From contig ML679971.1 in assembly GCA_007922225.1 (NCBI GenBank), positions 372,001 through 436,000 on the forward strand: a stretch of DNA of 64,000 bases. Reading direction: 5' to 3'. The notes beneath the pieces were generated by a model that worked only from the letters and a program-made list of their open reading frames with translations, had not been told where the DNA came from and did not search any database. Origin of the DNA: Emydura subglobosa. Its lineage: Eukaryota; Chordata; Testudines; Chelidae. A program made the position numbers and the translations under genes. Shown piece after piece: positions 1-12,100 of the stretch (position 1 is its first letter; each line of letters begins with the position of its first letter).

Positions 1-85
1 GGCCTGTTGGCCTGGTCTTGTGTGCTCTTTATACGGACCCCTGCATGTTCCTGCAGTAACTGTGTTTGTTTTTCTTTTCTGACAG

Positions 86-125
86 GTTCGCAGAACGTTA
101 CCTTTTCAGTGTTTAACAAAGGAAA
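86..125 (+). CDS. PKHD1: PKHD1 exon a (human exon 10 equivalent)
   Basis: A 40-bp exon after a pyrimidine-rich tract ending in CAG and followed by the donor GTGAGT. It encodes (G)[13 protein letters not shown], the last strand of an IPT/TIG domain. It starts inside a Gly codon (one base supplied by the upstream exon, outside the window) and ends with two bases of a Lys codon. Confidence 0.93.
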
Positions 126-3100
126 GTGAGTAAAAGAAACGCTGCCTCCTTCATTTGTCATTTCTGATGGTAGTATGACTGCATTTCTGGGTCCAGAAAG
201 CCTGGATACATTTTATGGAACTTGCACATACAAACCTAGCCATGGCCATTTGCTGTCTCAAACCCAGGTCATCAATGGCCGGAATTGAACCTAGGAACCT
301 CTGGAGCTTAATGCATGAGCCTCTATTGCATGAGCTAAAAGATACCTCTCTTACATAGTAGGCTCATCAATCTCTTTCTGGTCTAGTTGCCACTAGAGGA
401 GGACAGAGTGCCACACCAAGCAGGCATGGGTTACAGGTGGGCTAGTCATTTAATCTCGCTGCACCTGTTTTCCCCATCTCTTCCTCACCAAGGTGTTGAG
501 ACTTAGTGCTTATAGAGGGCCAGATTGCCCCCACATCTCCAAAAGTTGTGAAGAGAGTGTTGTCCAGGGTCCAAGGAGCTTCACACCCCCACTTCTGTGT
601 ACCCCCAAGGCTGCAAGTCACCCCAGAGGGGGTGGGGCCATGACGTACACCCCTCACGTAGCACACTCCCAGTCCAGAGAGCTGGCTAAATGTGGCCAGG
701 GGAATATGCTTGTCCATTCCAAAGGATGGTACAGTCTGTGTATAATCCACTGGTCCGGTGTGTAATAGGTCTTCCCACTCCATGCCCAATTCACTTCTCA
801 AATGAGTTTGTTACAGGTACCAACTCTGGAATCTGGCTTTTTATACTCATGTGGTCAATGCTGGAGGTAGTTGGTTCAACCTCTGATGTTGGCCAACATG
901 ATTGCTATCCCTTCTGCATCCACTTGCTGGAAATCTGGGGGGCATCCATTGGGTATGGTGGTTCCATACATTTGCCAGTGGCTAAATGAGACTGTCTGGC
1001 CCTCAATACACTCAGGTTAGAGCTGGTTGGAAAACCAACATTTTTTTCCACTGAATTTTCTGTTGGGAAAAATCACTGAAAATTTTTAACTGCAAAATGT
1101 TGGGGTTTTGGAAATATTTTTTTGTTTCTTTTTGACTTGAAATGTCATGTTTCACTTTTTGGACACCAAAAATTTTCAATTTTCCAATTTTGGCTTTTGA
1201 GTTTCCCCCAACCCCTTCTCTCCCTTCTTTTACTTTTCTACCCTTTTTGACTGAAAAAAAGAGAGAAAAGGTAAAGTATCTGAAAGTTGGAAAAACCCAA
1301 TTCTTCACCATTCCCCACCTGCAAAAAGTAGGAAAACTATAAGAAAGTGTGTGACTGTAGATTTTGATTTCAATAAAACCAGATTTTATGGTGGCAAAAT
1401 TTTTCATTTGAAGAATTTTAACCCTGCTTCAGTGAATGCTGCTACATATGGGTGAAAAGGGGCATTTGCCATCCTAGAATAATTCTGGGGTTTTTTTGTG
1501 TTTATTCTGAGATGTTCCCATCAGGTTCCCTGGTCAAATTCCAAGGAGTTCATAGGCGTTTCTTTCTTGTTGCAGGTCGATGGTACACAAGGATGCTTGG
1601 CTCATCAGTGCCAAACAGGAGCTTTTCTTGTATCAAACATACTCAGGTGCTGTACAGTGCTGCCCCAACAATTGCCCTGTCCTCTGACAAGTCCAAAGAG
1701 GCCTATGAAGAAAATCTTTCTATTATTCTTTCCAGTGTTATTGTGCCTTCAACCCATGTGTGCATTTCCCTTTCAATTCAGTGGGAGTTGCTCTCGTGTA
1801 CACAGAGAGCACAAAAAGGTCCTGAGGATGAGATACAAAATCTAGCCCTTTGTTTTTCTATCTGCTAAGGACGGGAGGTGCCCAGAATTCTTGTCCTTTT
1901 CTGCTTTCATTGCATGCTGACCTGAACAACCAGAAAGAGGGGTCTTATCATTCAGGGTATGTCTACACGACAACCTGTGGTTGACCTGGTTCAGCTGGCT
2001 GGGGGTCACTGGGACCAGGCTGTGGGGCTATAAAATTACAGTGTAGACTTTTGGTCTTGGACTGAAGCCCAGGCTCTGAGATCCTCTCCCCTTGTGGGGT
2101 TTCAGAACCTGGGCTACAACTGACCTGGGCCAGCCATGAGTGTTTTATTGCAGTGTAGACCTATCCATAGGTATATGTCTACACTGCATCTGGGAACATG
2201 CTTCCCAGCACAGGCAGACAGATGTGCATTTACTCTGCTTGAGCTAGGTCACTACAAATAGCAGTGTGGCCGCAGCAGCATGGATTGTGGTCTCAGGTTA
2301 GTTTCCCGAGTATGTGCCCAGGGGATGTGGGTGTCTCTGAAATCTCTAAAGGGTATTGAGCAATAGAACACCAACCACAGGAGAATCAGCAGGTCTCTAT
2401 TTCTTCTGTCAGACCTACATTAGGTGCCTGACCCTGCTCGGCTCCCTCAAATCCTATTGAAGTTGGTGGGAGTTGAGGTCCTCAAGGTGCAGGCGGCTTT
2501 GGATAGGACAAATCAGTAGAACCCTGCAAATCCACGGATATCTGTGGACCATTTTTGCAGCTCTCAGATGGCTGCAGATCCAAATTTTAAATCGAAAGCC
2601 CTGCAAATCTGTGGATTTCCACTTTATATCCATGGATCATTTTTGTGGATTGCGGCTCGGATGCGAATCCAAATTTTGTATCCACGCAGGGCTCTACAAC
2701 TCAGCGGAAAATTACTTCCTCTTCACCCCCCCAGCTGACTGTATTGTATCTCTTGAGTTTCAATATGAGAGTCAAGTGTTCTGGGTGAATGTATATCACA
2801 GACTACTGTTGTATTGTCTTGTACTGAGTAAAGCATTGTATTGTATAACACATTGACGTTAATAACAGTGACATGCAGTTGCCAGCTCTCTAGACAACAG
2901 AAGATTAAATCCTCAGTAGCCGCTGTCCTGGCTAAGTAACGTCAATGGTATTCAAATAGAATCGGTGTCTAAAACTCTTAAACATGGGTTTAAGTTTCAT
3001 GGACCATACAGCACTTGGCTTTGATTGCGATCATAGGTAGGATAAGGCTAGAAATGAACATTTGGCTCATCCAGTCTGGCCTTGTTTCAAGGCTGCCTGT

Positions 3101-6100
3101 ATCTTTATCATTAAGGCCTGATCTAACCATTGATTGTAAATAATGGACTGTTGATTGGTGATGTGCACATAGATAAAGGACTTGGTTCAAAGTATTTAAA
3201 GGGACCCTCTTGACTGCTGAAAAATTAATATGGCCCTTAAAACCGGATGGATTAAAAAAGCTTTGGACTCGGAAAAGCGAAGATCATGTTAAGATCCATT
3301 TTAAGGATTGACGAAAGTGAGATTCGGTCTTTAGAACTGCAGTTGCCCCATTTAACTACAGCATCTTTGAGTGCATGAGGTACGAGGAATGCTAAATAGC
3401 CATGCTGCCATCTAGTGGAAAATACCAAATTGTCACGCAAAAGGAGACGAAACATCAAATCTGAGTGCTCATAACTTCAATTTACATCACTGGCAATTAC
3501 AGAGGCTCAACACCTCTCAGGATTTGGCCCTAAATGCTAAGAATTAACAGCCTCATATTCAACTGTTTAAAAAGTTCAGTTAGAGAGACAAGACAGGTGA
3601 GTGATATCTCTTATTGGACCAACTTCAGCTGGTGAAAGAGACGAGTTTTCAAGCTGACACAGAGCTCTTCTTCAGGCCTGAGCTCACCCACCTTCTCTCT
3701 CATATCCTGGGACCAACATGGCTACCACAACACGCAGACAGAAAGCTCAACAACAGTCAAATCTGTGGCTTAAATTTGGAGGCGAGCCTGACAGTTTAAA
3801 ATAGTTTAATTTCACCTTCTTCTGGCCTCCTCGGGATGTGAATTACTCCAATTGGTAATCTCTAAAATATTTTCCGAGCGCTATCATATCCCTCGTTAAA
3901 CTGTCATTGAGCTGAGCTATACATGTTGGATCAAATTAATCTTTGCAGTAATTCCATTGGCTTCCTGGATGAATTTGGGCAAGGGATACGTTTGGGCCAT
4001 TTAGTTTCTCGGCATCTGCTCCCCCTGAGGTCAGCACGGGTGGTGGTGTTAGTTTAAACGGAAGCAGGACTTGGTTTGACCTTTCCTAATGCATGTGCAC
4101 GTTAGCTAGGTCCATAATCTGAGTCTCCTTTTGCTTCCTCTGTAGAGATAGTATCTGTGTTTCCAGTCTCGGGGAGCCGAGGAGGAGGAAGTGACCTCAC
4201 GATCACAGGAGACTTCTTTGACCAGCCCATGCAGGTCACTATTGCAGGTAACAATGTAGAAATCAAGTTTTAGATACTACAGAGATCGAATGAAGATCAC
4301 AGACCAAATTCTGCCTTCGGTTACACCCGTGCTACCACATTGAGTGCCCAGTTGGACATGTGTTCAGAGTAGGGTGACCTGATAGCAAGTGTGCAAAATT
4401 GGGACGGGGGTGGAGGGTAATAGGCACCTATATAAGACAAAGCTCCGAATATTGGGACTGTCTGTATAAAATCGGGACATCTGGTCACCCACCTTCAGAG
4501 GAGCCAGCTCTCTTAGGGCCAGATTCTCCAATAGTTCTTCCTCCAGCAACTCTTACAAAAGTTGAGTCAAAGTCAGTGGGACTACACCTGCAGTTAAGTA
4601 CCGTGATAGTGGAGTGATAGTGGCATAAGAATCATGGTACTTTCCATATGAGAGGTCCTTACTGCTTTGAAGTCAATGAATAATTGGCGACAGGTAAAAG
4701 CCCTCTCTTTGTTGTGATGCTGCCCTTTTTACAGCCCCAATATTTGAAGATGATGCAGTGAAACTCCGCTAATCTCTTTCGGAATCAAAGAGGGTTCATC
4801 CCTTGAACAGTTTAGGCCTGAGTTAATGTTATCCAGTCTCATTCTCCATATTCTTAATTCTCCTTTTCCTACTGTCAGGTGTTCCCTGTGAAATCAAGCA
4901 CCATTCTCCCCGGAAGATTAGCTGCACCACTGGACCCGTTGATGGGACCAGAAGACTTGCCGCACCCCAAGCAGGTACAGTATTAATAAAAGCAAAAGCC
5001 CCACTTGGCAAACGGATTTGCTGCCATGTGGAAATGGGGTAGAGACTTCACTGTGTTTGGTGGTGAGATGGATAAAAACGGGGCTATCCAAAAGCTACTG
5101 ATGTCACATCACAAGGGCTTTCAGAACCAGGTTGACCTCTCCTGTGTTTGCCGACCAAACTTCCTCTAGTTTGCTTGGGATTTTTGGGTAACATCTGAAC
5201 CTGGGAACTCAGAACTAACCTGGTGATACTCCTTGGTTTTATTCCTGAAATTCATGAGTTTTGCCACTCCTGACAAGTCACCTTTATTTCTTGTATATTT
5301 GATGGGAGTCTTTTCTTTTCTGATCCCTTTTGGAGCTCCCCAAGAATTTTCCCAATTATTTTTCTTTTGTTTCTATGTACTGACCATCCCACCTTGGTTG
5401 GGTAATGCTGAAGGCACCATCCTCTGAATACCTTTGTACTTTTCTTTATTTGCTGCAGGGGATTCTATAGTCAAGTCACTGTTAATCCAGTGTTCCTAAC
5501 CTGGAACTAAAGAAGATCCTATTAATGGGTCCCAAAACAGCTCTTGTCAGAGATTATTGTCCAGCAACCCATAGACTCTGGCCTGGAGCTTTTTCATTGT
5601 TTAGTTGTTAATTCTTTTGTGTGCTGTGGACCTTCCATTAGCAACTGCTGACTAGATTCTTGATTTATTTTTTTAAAACTTCCCAGGAAACAGAGGGCTT
5701 CTCTTTGAAGTCTGGGATGGTGCAGAAGGCACTGAACTAACTGAAGCAGCCGCTGGGTATAGATGGCAGATTGTTCCTAATGCCAGTTCTCCAGCAAGAT
5801 TTCTGTCTCAGACACAGCAGTCATTCAGGTATTCAATGGTCTTAAAAGGAGATGAAAACTTGGTGTGCACCACACCTTTAGCAGCAGAAGAAGTAGCAGT
5901 AGCATCGGCCAGTCCTTTATAACGAGCTTTATTGCACAGCTCCAATGATTCCAATCAAGCCTTCGTTCAATACTTGAATTTTTAGGTCCATATGAAGTTC
6001 AAAAAATGCAGTGAAATGTTTTAATCCATATTTTTCATCTTCATTGAGTTGCCCTGTTTGGAGAACCCGGGGAAGAGTGATGTGGGAGGAGTTTCTGACT

Positions 6101-9100
6101 TCTAGGAATCCTGTGTCACCAGCTGGCTCATATTTCTGCAACCTTTTGGTTTTACCCAGAACTAGAGGCAGAGGTGATGAAATCCCTCAAGGGAGAGCCA
6201 GCTCAGCCAGAATCAGAAAGTCTTGCACCTTGAAAGGAGCTGTCTCAGGTAGCAACTTTGGCCCAGCTCTGGGTACTGAAAGGTTCGAACAGGCCCATAG
6301 GGCCAGATCCTCATCTGGTGTAAAGCAGCATAACTCTAGGTTAATGCAATAATTTGAATTTACCTCAGCGGAGAAGCTGGCCCTTAAAATTTTGGGGTGT
6401 GCATGAAGTGACTCTTTTGGGATTCGCCCATTGAGAGCTGTGTTTTGTTTTGCAGAAACACGCCCAAATGTTTTCACCTTTCTGTTATTTTCACGTGCTT
6501 CTCGCTTGAACTTGTGTATGTTTTCAGCGTGAACACTTTTCCTACTCGGTGATGGGGATGATTCTGCTTTTAAAAAAATCAGCCGATTTTTACTTCATTC
6601 TTGGAAATATTGTGTAACTTCATTTTTTTTCCCTGTGGAAACAGGTCAGATTTTGAGTTCCTAAAAACTTGTAAAAACCTTAGAAGTTGAGTAAGTTTTA
6701 CAAATATTTCACACTCCTTTTCCTGTTACTAAATGGGAGAAACCAGCTGTTTTATCAGAGATTTGGCACTACTTTGTATGACGTGGATGTTCTGCTCCTG
6801 CCTAGCTCACGACTACGTGGATTCTTTGTGGCACCGCAGACAAACAATTACACCTTCTGGATTCAGGCAGATGGGAGGGCTTCCTTGTACCTAAGCCTGT
6901 CAGAAGACCCAGGAAATAAGGTATTTCATTAGGACAGCAAAAATAGGAAGAGTTGCATTTGTGATTATCACACATTGGGATTTCCCTTCCTGCAAGTCGG
7001 ATTCATTGGGCCTGATTCTCCACCTGTTGTATCGATTTTTTCAATGGGGTTGCCCTGACGTGATTACATGACACAGCTCAGAAATAGTGCTGGGAAAGTT
7101 GGCCCCGCAATCCCAAAATGAGGGGAGGAGGGATGAGCAAAGAGGAGAAGCCGGCTCCTCCACCCTCACACTGTGCTGGTTGGCTTGAGAGGTGGCAGGA
7201 AATCCCGCCCCTGCTTCCTGGTGCCAGCTCCCTTCTGATTTGGAGGATGGTGTTGCAATTCAAGGAGGGTTACTGAAGAGGGCATGAGCGGCTGTAGCAA
7301 CACAGCAGGCCGAAAGGCTGAGCTCCAGGAGGCTGGGGGATGAGCCTAGGAGGCAGCCTGATTGTGTGGCTATTACCAGCATGCACAGCACATGAGAATC
7401 AGCCAGAACCCAAGGGCATTGGAGACTCTGGGATTGATGCTAGGGGGAGCTGGGCAGTTTGTTTGCTGATAAAGGGGTCTGTGGCTGATTTGTTTGTCAT
7501 TGATAGCAATGTTGGGTTGATTCCTGCGTGAGTTATCCCTCTCCTTTGAGAGGCAGAAGAGTTTTGGAGCTAACTCTCTGCAAGGGGCACCTCTACCACA
7601 TAACCCAGCATAATGGAGCAGAGACTCGGGTCCCTTGATTGTCCAACTTTCCAAAATGCACAGTGCTTGCTGTAGATTTTCTCTCCCTCTGGGAAAACGG
7701 GATGCACTTGGAAAGGTGTTGTAGTGCAGAAGGGTTGTATGTGCTGTCCGTGTTCTAACTTCAGATGCAACTCGGGGTCCTGGTCCCATGCCAGAGAATG
7801 GTGATTCAGTGACTACTTAGAATGCATCTGATAGGAGGCGAATGGATTGGTTGGTTGGCGTGTGACCACATCACTAAAAACACTGTCACAGCTGGCACCT
7901 TTGTTGGCATCAGTCTGCAGAGAAGCCAAGAACTGAATGGGCCTTAGAGACTCAATTATCCTTCCCCGCACAGTGGCAAGCCTCCTGGCTCAAGACTGAG
8001 GCCCATTGACAGGTTACTGTCAAAGGAAGAGCAGACTCCAGTCTCCAAGGTCTCTTTGTCTGGTCCCCACTTACCTTCGCCTTGGAGAGGGAAAAGTCTC
8101 CCTCTGCCACCCCTGAAGGTGTCATCTACCATAAAAGAATGGGTATCAAGCTACCAGGAAGGAGGTGCCTATGCAAATGATTTGAGCATGCTCAGTGAGA
8201 ACGAGCTGTTTCCAAAACTCTAAGCAGATTCAGTCAGAGCTTGGTGCACGTACAGGTGACAGCCATCTGCCTTCTTTACTGACGAACCTGCCTCCGGAGG
8301 GCCCATTAACCATTACATTGGCCAAACTCACCAATTACAGCCAAAAAAAGACATTACAAGAAATTAAAACTGCAAAGTCAAACTTCAAAAATACAGAAAT
8401 GCTGGAATTACGGTTGCCTGGGCCCCCCTTGTGTGTTTATGTACAATGATACAGTCTTTAATGGTGTGATCACATACTGTTTTTCCCCACAGGAATCCTG
8501 AGTCATTCAGTGCACAGAGTGGATGGTACCCACTTAATGAGGCGCTATTTGATATTTCTTTTTATCCTTGCCATTCAGTGCATGGCTCCATGAAGTATTT
8601 ACTGCACACCAATCAAACCCTGCAGTGAATACAGAATTATTAATGTCCTTGGGGGCTCTTTTGTGGGGCTCTCATCGTAGGATCTTAGTTCTTTATGCAC
8701 ACTAATGCACTTATTTCTGTAACACTCCTCAGGTGAGCATATTATCAGCCCTGTTTTATACATGGGGAATTGAGGGTCAAAGAAGAAAACCAAAAGTGTC
8801 TAATTTGGGTGCCCACTTTGAGAAGCCCGGCAGCTGATTTTAATTTTGAAGTAACTCAGCATTTTATAGTACTTCATGTGTTCAGAGCACAGCTCCTATT
8901 GACCTCAGCAGCAGTTGAGAGTGCTCAGTCCTTCTGTAGATCAGACCCCAGTATCTCAAGCTGGGGAACCCGAAAAAACAAAATCCAGAGTGGCCACTTG
9001 TGGAAAATTTTGGCTTAAGTGACTTGCCCAGAATCACACAGGAACTCAATGGCACAGGAAGGGATTGACTCCAGTTCTCCAGGGCAGTATTCAGCTGTCT

Positions 9101-12100
9101 TAACTATGAGACCATCATTCTTTTCCTCCAGTTCCCTGGCTTATTCACCTTACAGCTTCTGCAACAGATGAGGCAGGGACCCTATGGACAGCAGCCATCC
9201 TCACTACACAGCCTTGATTCACCTCTGAGCACAGTCCATCCTGTGCACTGAACGAGTGGGAAAAATGAGAATGCAATCATGTAATTTAATTGCTGATCCA
9301 GTTTAACTGAAACTTAAACAAATAATAAAAAATCCAGCCTGAGATAAACACCCTTCATGGAAAATTTCAGCTTGAATGGTTTAAGTTTGGCAAAATTATG
9401 AGCAAGTGAAAACTGGGTCTTAAAATGGCAGCCTTTCCTACAGGTAGTGATACCTGTGCAGCCTCTAATATCTCTGGTGGGGAAAAGGAATTAGTTCAGT
9501 GGTCTTGTTCCCTCTCCTGATTTTAAGGTGTCATGCACTTTTTGGTGTCTTTCTCCTGATGTCATGCTGAAAAGGTTCCCTCAACAAACAGCTTCTCTGC
9601 GGTGGCCTCCACAGTTACCTCAGATTCCATTGAGCTGAAGGAAAAAACTCCATATAAGTCCTATGAATGAAAGACGTTTGGTTTAGATGATTTCTCATGG
9701 GCCACTGTCATTTCTCAACAGAAGTGTAAGACGAGGATTCAGCAGGGCCTTTATCAAATAAAATCTAGCACTATTAGCCTTCAAAGCAGCTTACAAATGG
9801 AAGCGAGCTGTTCCTCACAACACCCATCAGAGACCGGTAGTTCATACAACTTCCATTCTACAGATGAAGAATCTAAAAGCAGGTCCATACTACCACTTAA
9901 GTCGATCTAACTCACGTTGCTCAGGGGTGTTAAAAACACACACCCCTGAGTGACACAAGTTACAGAGACCTAAGTGCTGTTCACACCAGCCCTCTCACTG
10001 ACATACCTCTTTCAGAGGTGGAGTAGTTATGCCGATGACAGAGCGCTCTCCTGTCAGCATACAGCATCTTCACCAGATGTGTGACTGTCGATGTAGCATT
10101 TCTAGTGTAGACCTGCCCTAAATGACTTATTCAAGGCTACCGGGGGAGTTGTTATTAGGGCTGAATTCAGATATGAGAAGTATCTGCCTCCTAGTACACA
10201 GCTCAGACTCCTAGATCGCTGCACTCTGTATTAGACAGGGACTTTCCTTTAGGAATGTTGCAGACATCCTCTCATAGCTGTGATTGTGGTCTGCTTTCTC
10301 TTTGTCACTTAAATGTACTATCTCTCCAGCTAAAGAGGTCAGGTGCGTATGTTATTTTGGAGTTAGACACTGTTGTGTAATTATTTTGTTGCTTTTGTTT
10401 ATTTTAATTCAGGTGAAAATTGCCTCTATTCCTGCTGGCACTTCCAAATGGTCTGAGCACTGGGAGAGGAACTGGAGCAAGAGCTGGCAGCCAAAATCCC
10501 AGAAATTTGAGCTGATTGGTGGCTCAAAGTACTACCTGGAAGCACTGCATCATGGGAAGGCACCAAGCAGTGGGATGCAAGTTGGGGTTCAACTGCACAA
10601 CACCTGGCTAACCCCTGATGTGGTGAATACCTATCACAGAGAGAGGCACGAAATCTGGGCCAGTGCCCGCCAGCTTCCAGAGATACAGGTCAGTATCATG
10701 TCTGTGATCCTATGCCTGGAACACTTCATGGTCCTATTTACTCCACATATTTTGAAGCAAATCCTTATTGTATAGGCCTTGTTTTCACTAGGAAAAAAGG
10801 TGTTTTCTTACCTCCTGTGACATACTGCGCTCCCATGTACATCCTTATGGTGTAATTGTGTAACATTCATGTTCACCCTCATAGTGTAATTGTATATTGT
10901 TTAATGTAAAATATGTCATGTAAGATGTTTTTGGAATGTTCATGGCATACTGAACATTATTGTCATCGTGATATGTTTGTTGCAATGTCACATCTGACCA
11001 ACCTGATTGCCTTCTATGAAGAGGCGACTGGCTCTGTGAATATGGGGAAAGCGGTGGACATGATATTCTTGACTTTAGCAAAGCTTTTGATACAGTCTCC
11101 CACAGTATTCTTACCAGAAAATAAAAGAAGTAGGGGTTGGATGAATGGATTATAAGGTGGATAGAAAGCTGGATAGATCATCAGACTCAAGGGGTAATGA
11201 TCAATGGCTCGATGTCTAGCTGGCAGCCGGTGACAAGCGAGTTCTCCAGGGGCTGGTGCTGGGGCCGGTTTTGTTCAACATCTTCATTAGTGATCTGGAG
11301 GATGGGGTACATTGCACCGTCAGCAAGTTTGCAGATGACACTTAGCTGGGGAGAGTGGTACATACTCTGGAGGGTAGGGATAAGATACAGAGTGACCTAG
11401 ACAAATTGGAGAATTGGGTCAAAAAGAATCTGTTGAGGTTCAATAAGGACAAATGCAGAGTCCTGCACTTGGGACAGAAGAATCTCATGCACTGCTATTG
11501 ACTGGAGACTGTCTGGTTAGGCAGCAGTTTTGCAGAAAAGGACATGGGGGTTATAGTGGGCAAGAAGCTGGATATGAGTCAACAGTGTGCCTTATTGCCA
11601 AGAATGCTAACGACATATTGGGCTGCATTAGTAGGAGCATTGCCAGCAGATTGCGGGAAGTGATTATTCCCCTCTATTCGGCACTGGTGAGGCCACATTT
11701 AGAGTATTGTGTCCAGTTTTGGGCCTCCCACTACAGAAAGAATGTGGAAAAATTGGAGAGAGTCCGGCGGAGGGCAACAAAAATTATTAGGGGGCTGGAG
11801 CACATGACTTATGAGGGAGAGGCTGAGAGAACTGGGCTTGTTTAGTCTGCAGAAAAGAAGAATAAAGGGGGATTTGATAGCAGCCTTCAGCTACCTGAAA
11901 GGAGGTTCTAGGGAGGAAGGAGCTAGGCTATTCTCAGTAGAAGTAAATGACAGAACTAGGAACTATGATCTCAAATTGCAGTCAGGGAGGTCTAGGTTGA
12001 ATATTAGGAAAATTTTTTCACTAGCAGAGTGGTGAAGCACTGGAATGGGTTACCTAGAGAGGTAGTGGTTTTTAAGGTGCGGCTTGACAAAGCCATGGCT

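Larger units (their letters stand above)
126..1575. other. Intron a-b
   Basis: Non-coding. It holds a minus-strand tRNA-like SINE head (about 250-350) and an A/T-rich repeat (about 1017-1430). I see nothing recognisable between 351 and 1010; short ORFs on both strands there look like chance. Confidence 0.8.
1647..4145. other. Intron b-c
   Basis: Non-coding. It holds MITEs at 1954-2172, about 2173-2300 and 2517-2696, and an interspersed repeat at 3584-3735. I see nothing in 2700-3580 or 3740-4145. Confidence 0.8.
6921..10412. other. Intron f-g
   Basis: Non-coding, 3.5 kb. It holds a split SINE at about 8700-9120 and a second SINE (about 9760-10215) that carries a Harbinger MITE. I recognise nothing in 6921-8690; ORFs of up to 138 codons there on the minus strand show no family resemblance. 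Confidence 0.75.

Noticed and set aside
250..350. tRNA gene on the minus strand
   Set aside because: Only A- and B-box-like words are present; the arms do not pair well and SINE-like copies occur elsewhere in the window.
442..801. Overlapping ORFs on both strands of about 90-120 codons
   Set aside because: They lie in an intron, have no family resemblance and no splice context.
1012..1407. 131-codon minus-strand ORF
   Set aside because: Its composition follows from an A/T-rich repeat (K, F and I rich).
7373..7789. 138-codon minus-strand ORF
   Set aside because: No recognisable domain, and a second overlapping frame is equally open; likely chance in GC-richer intron.
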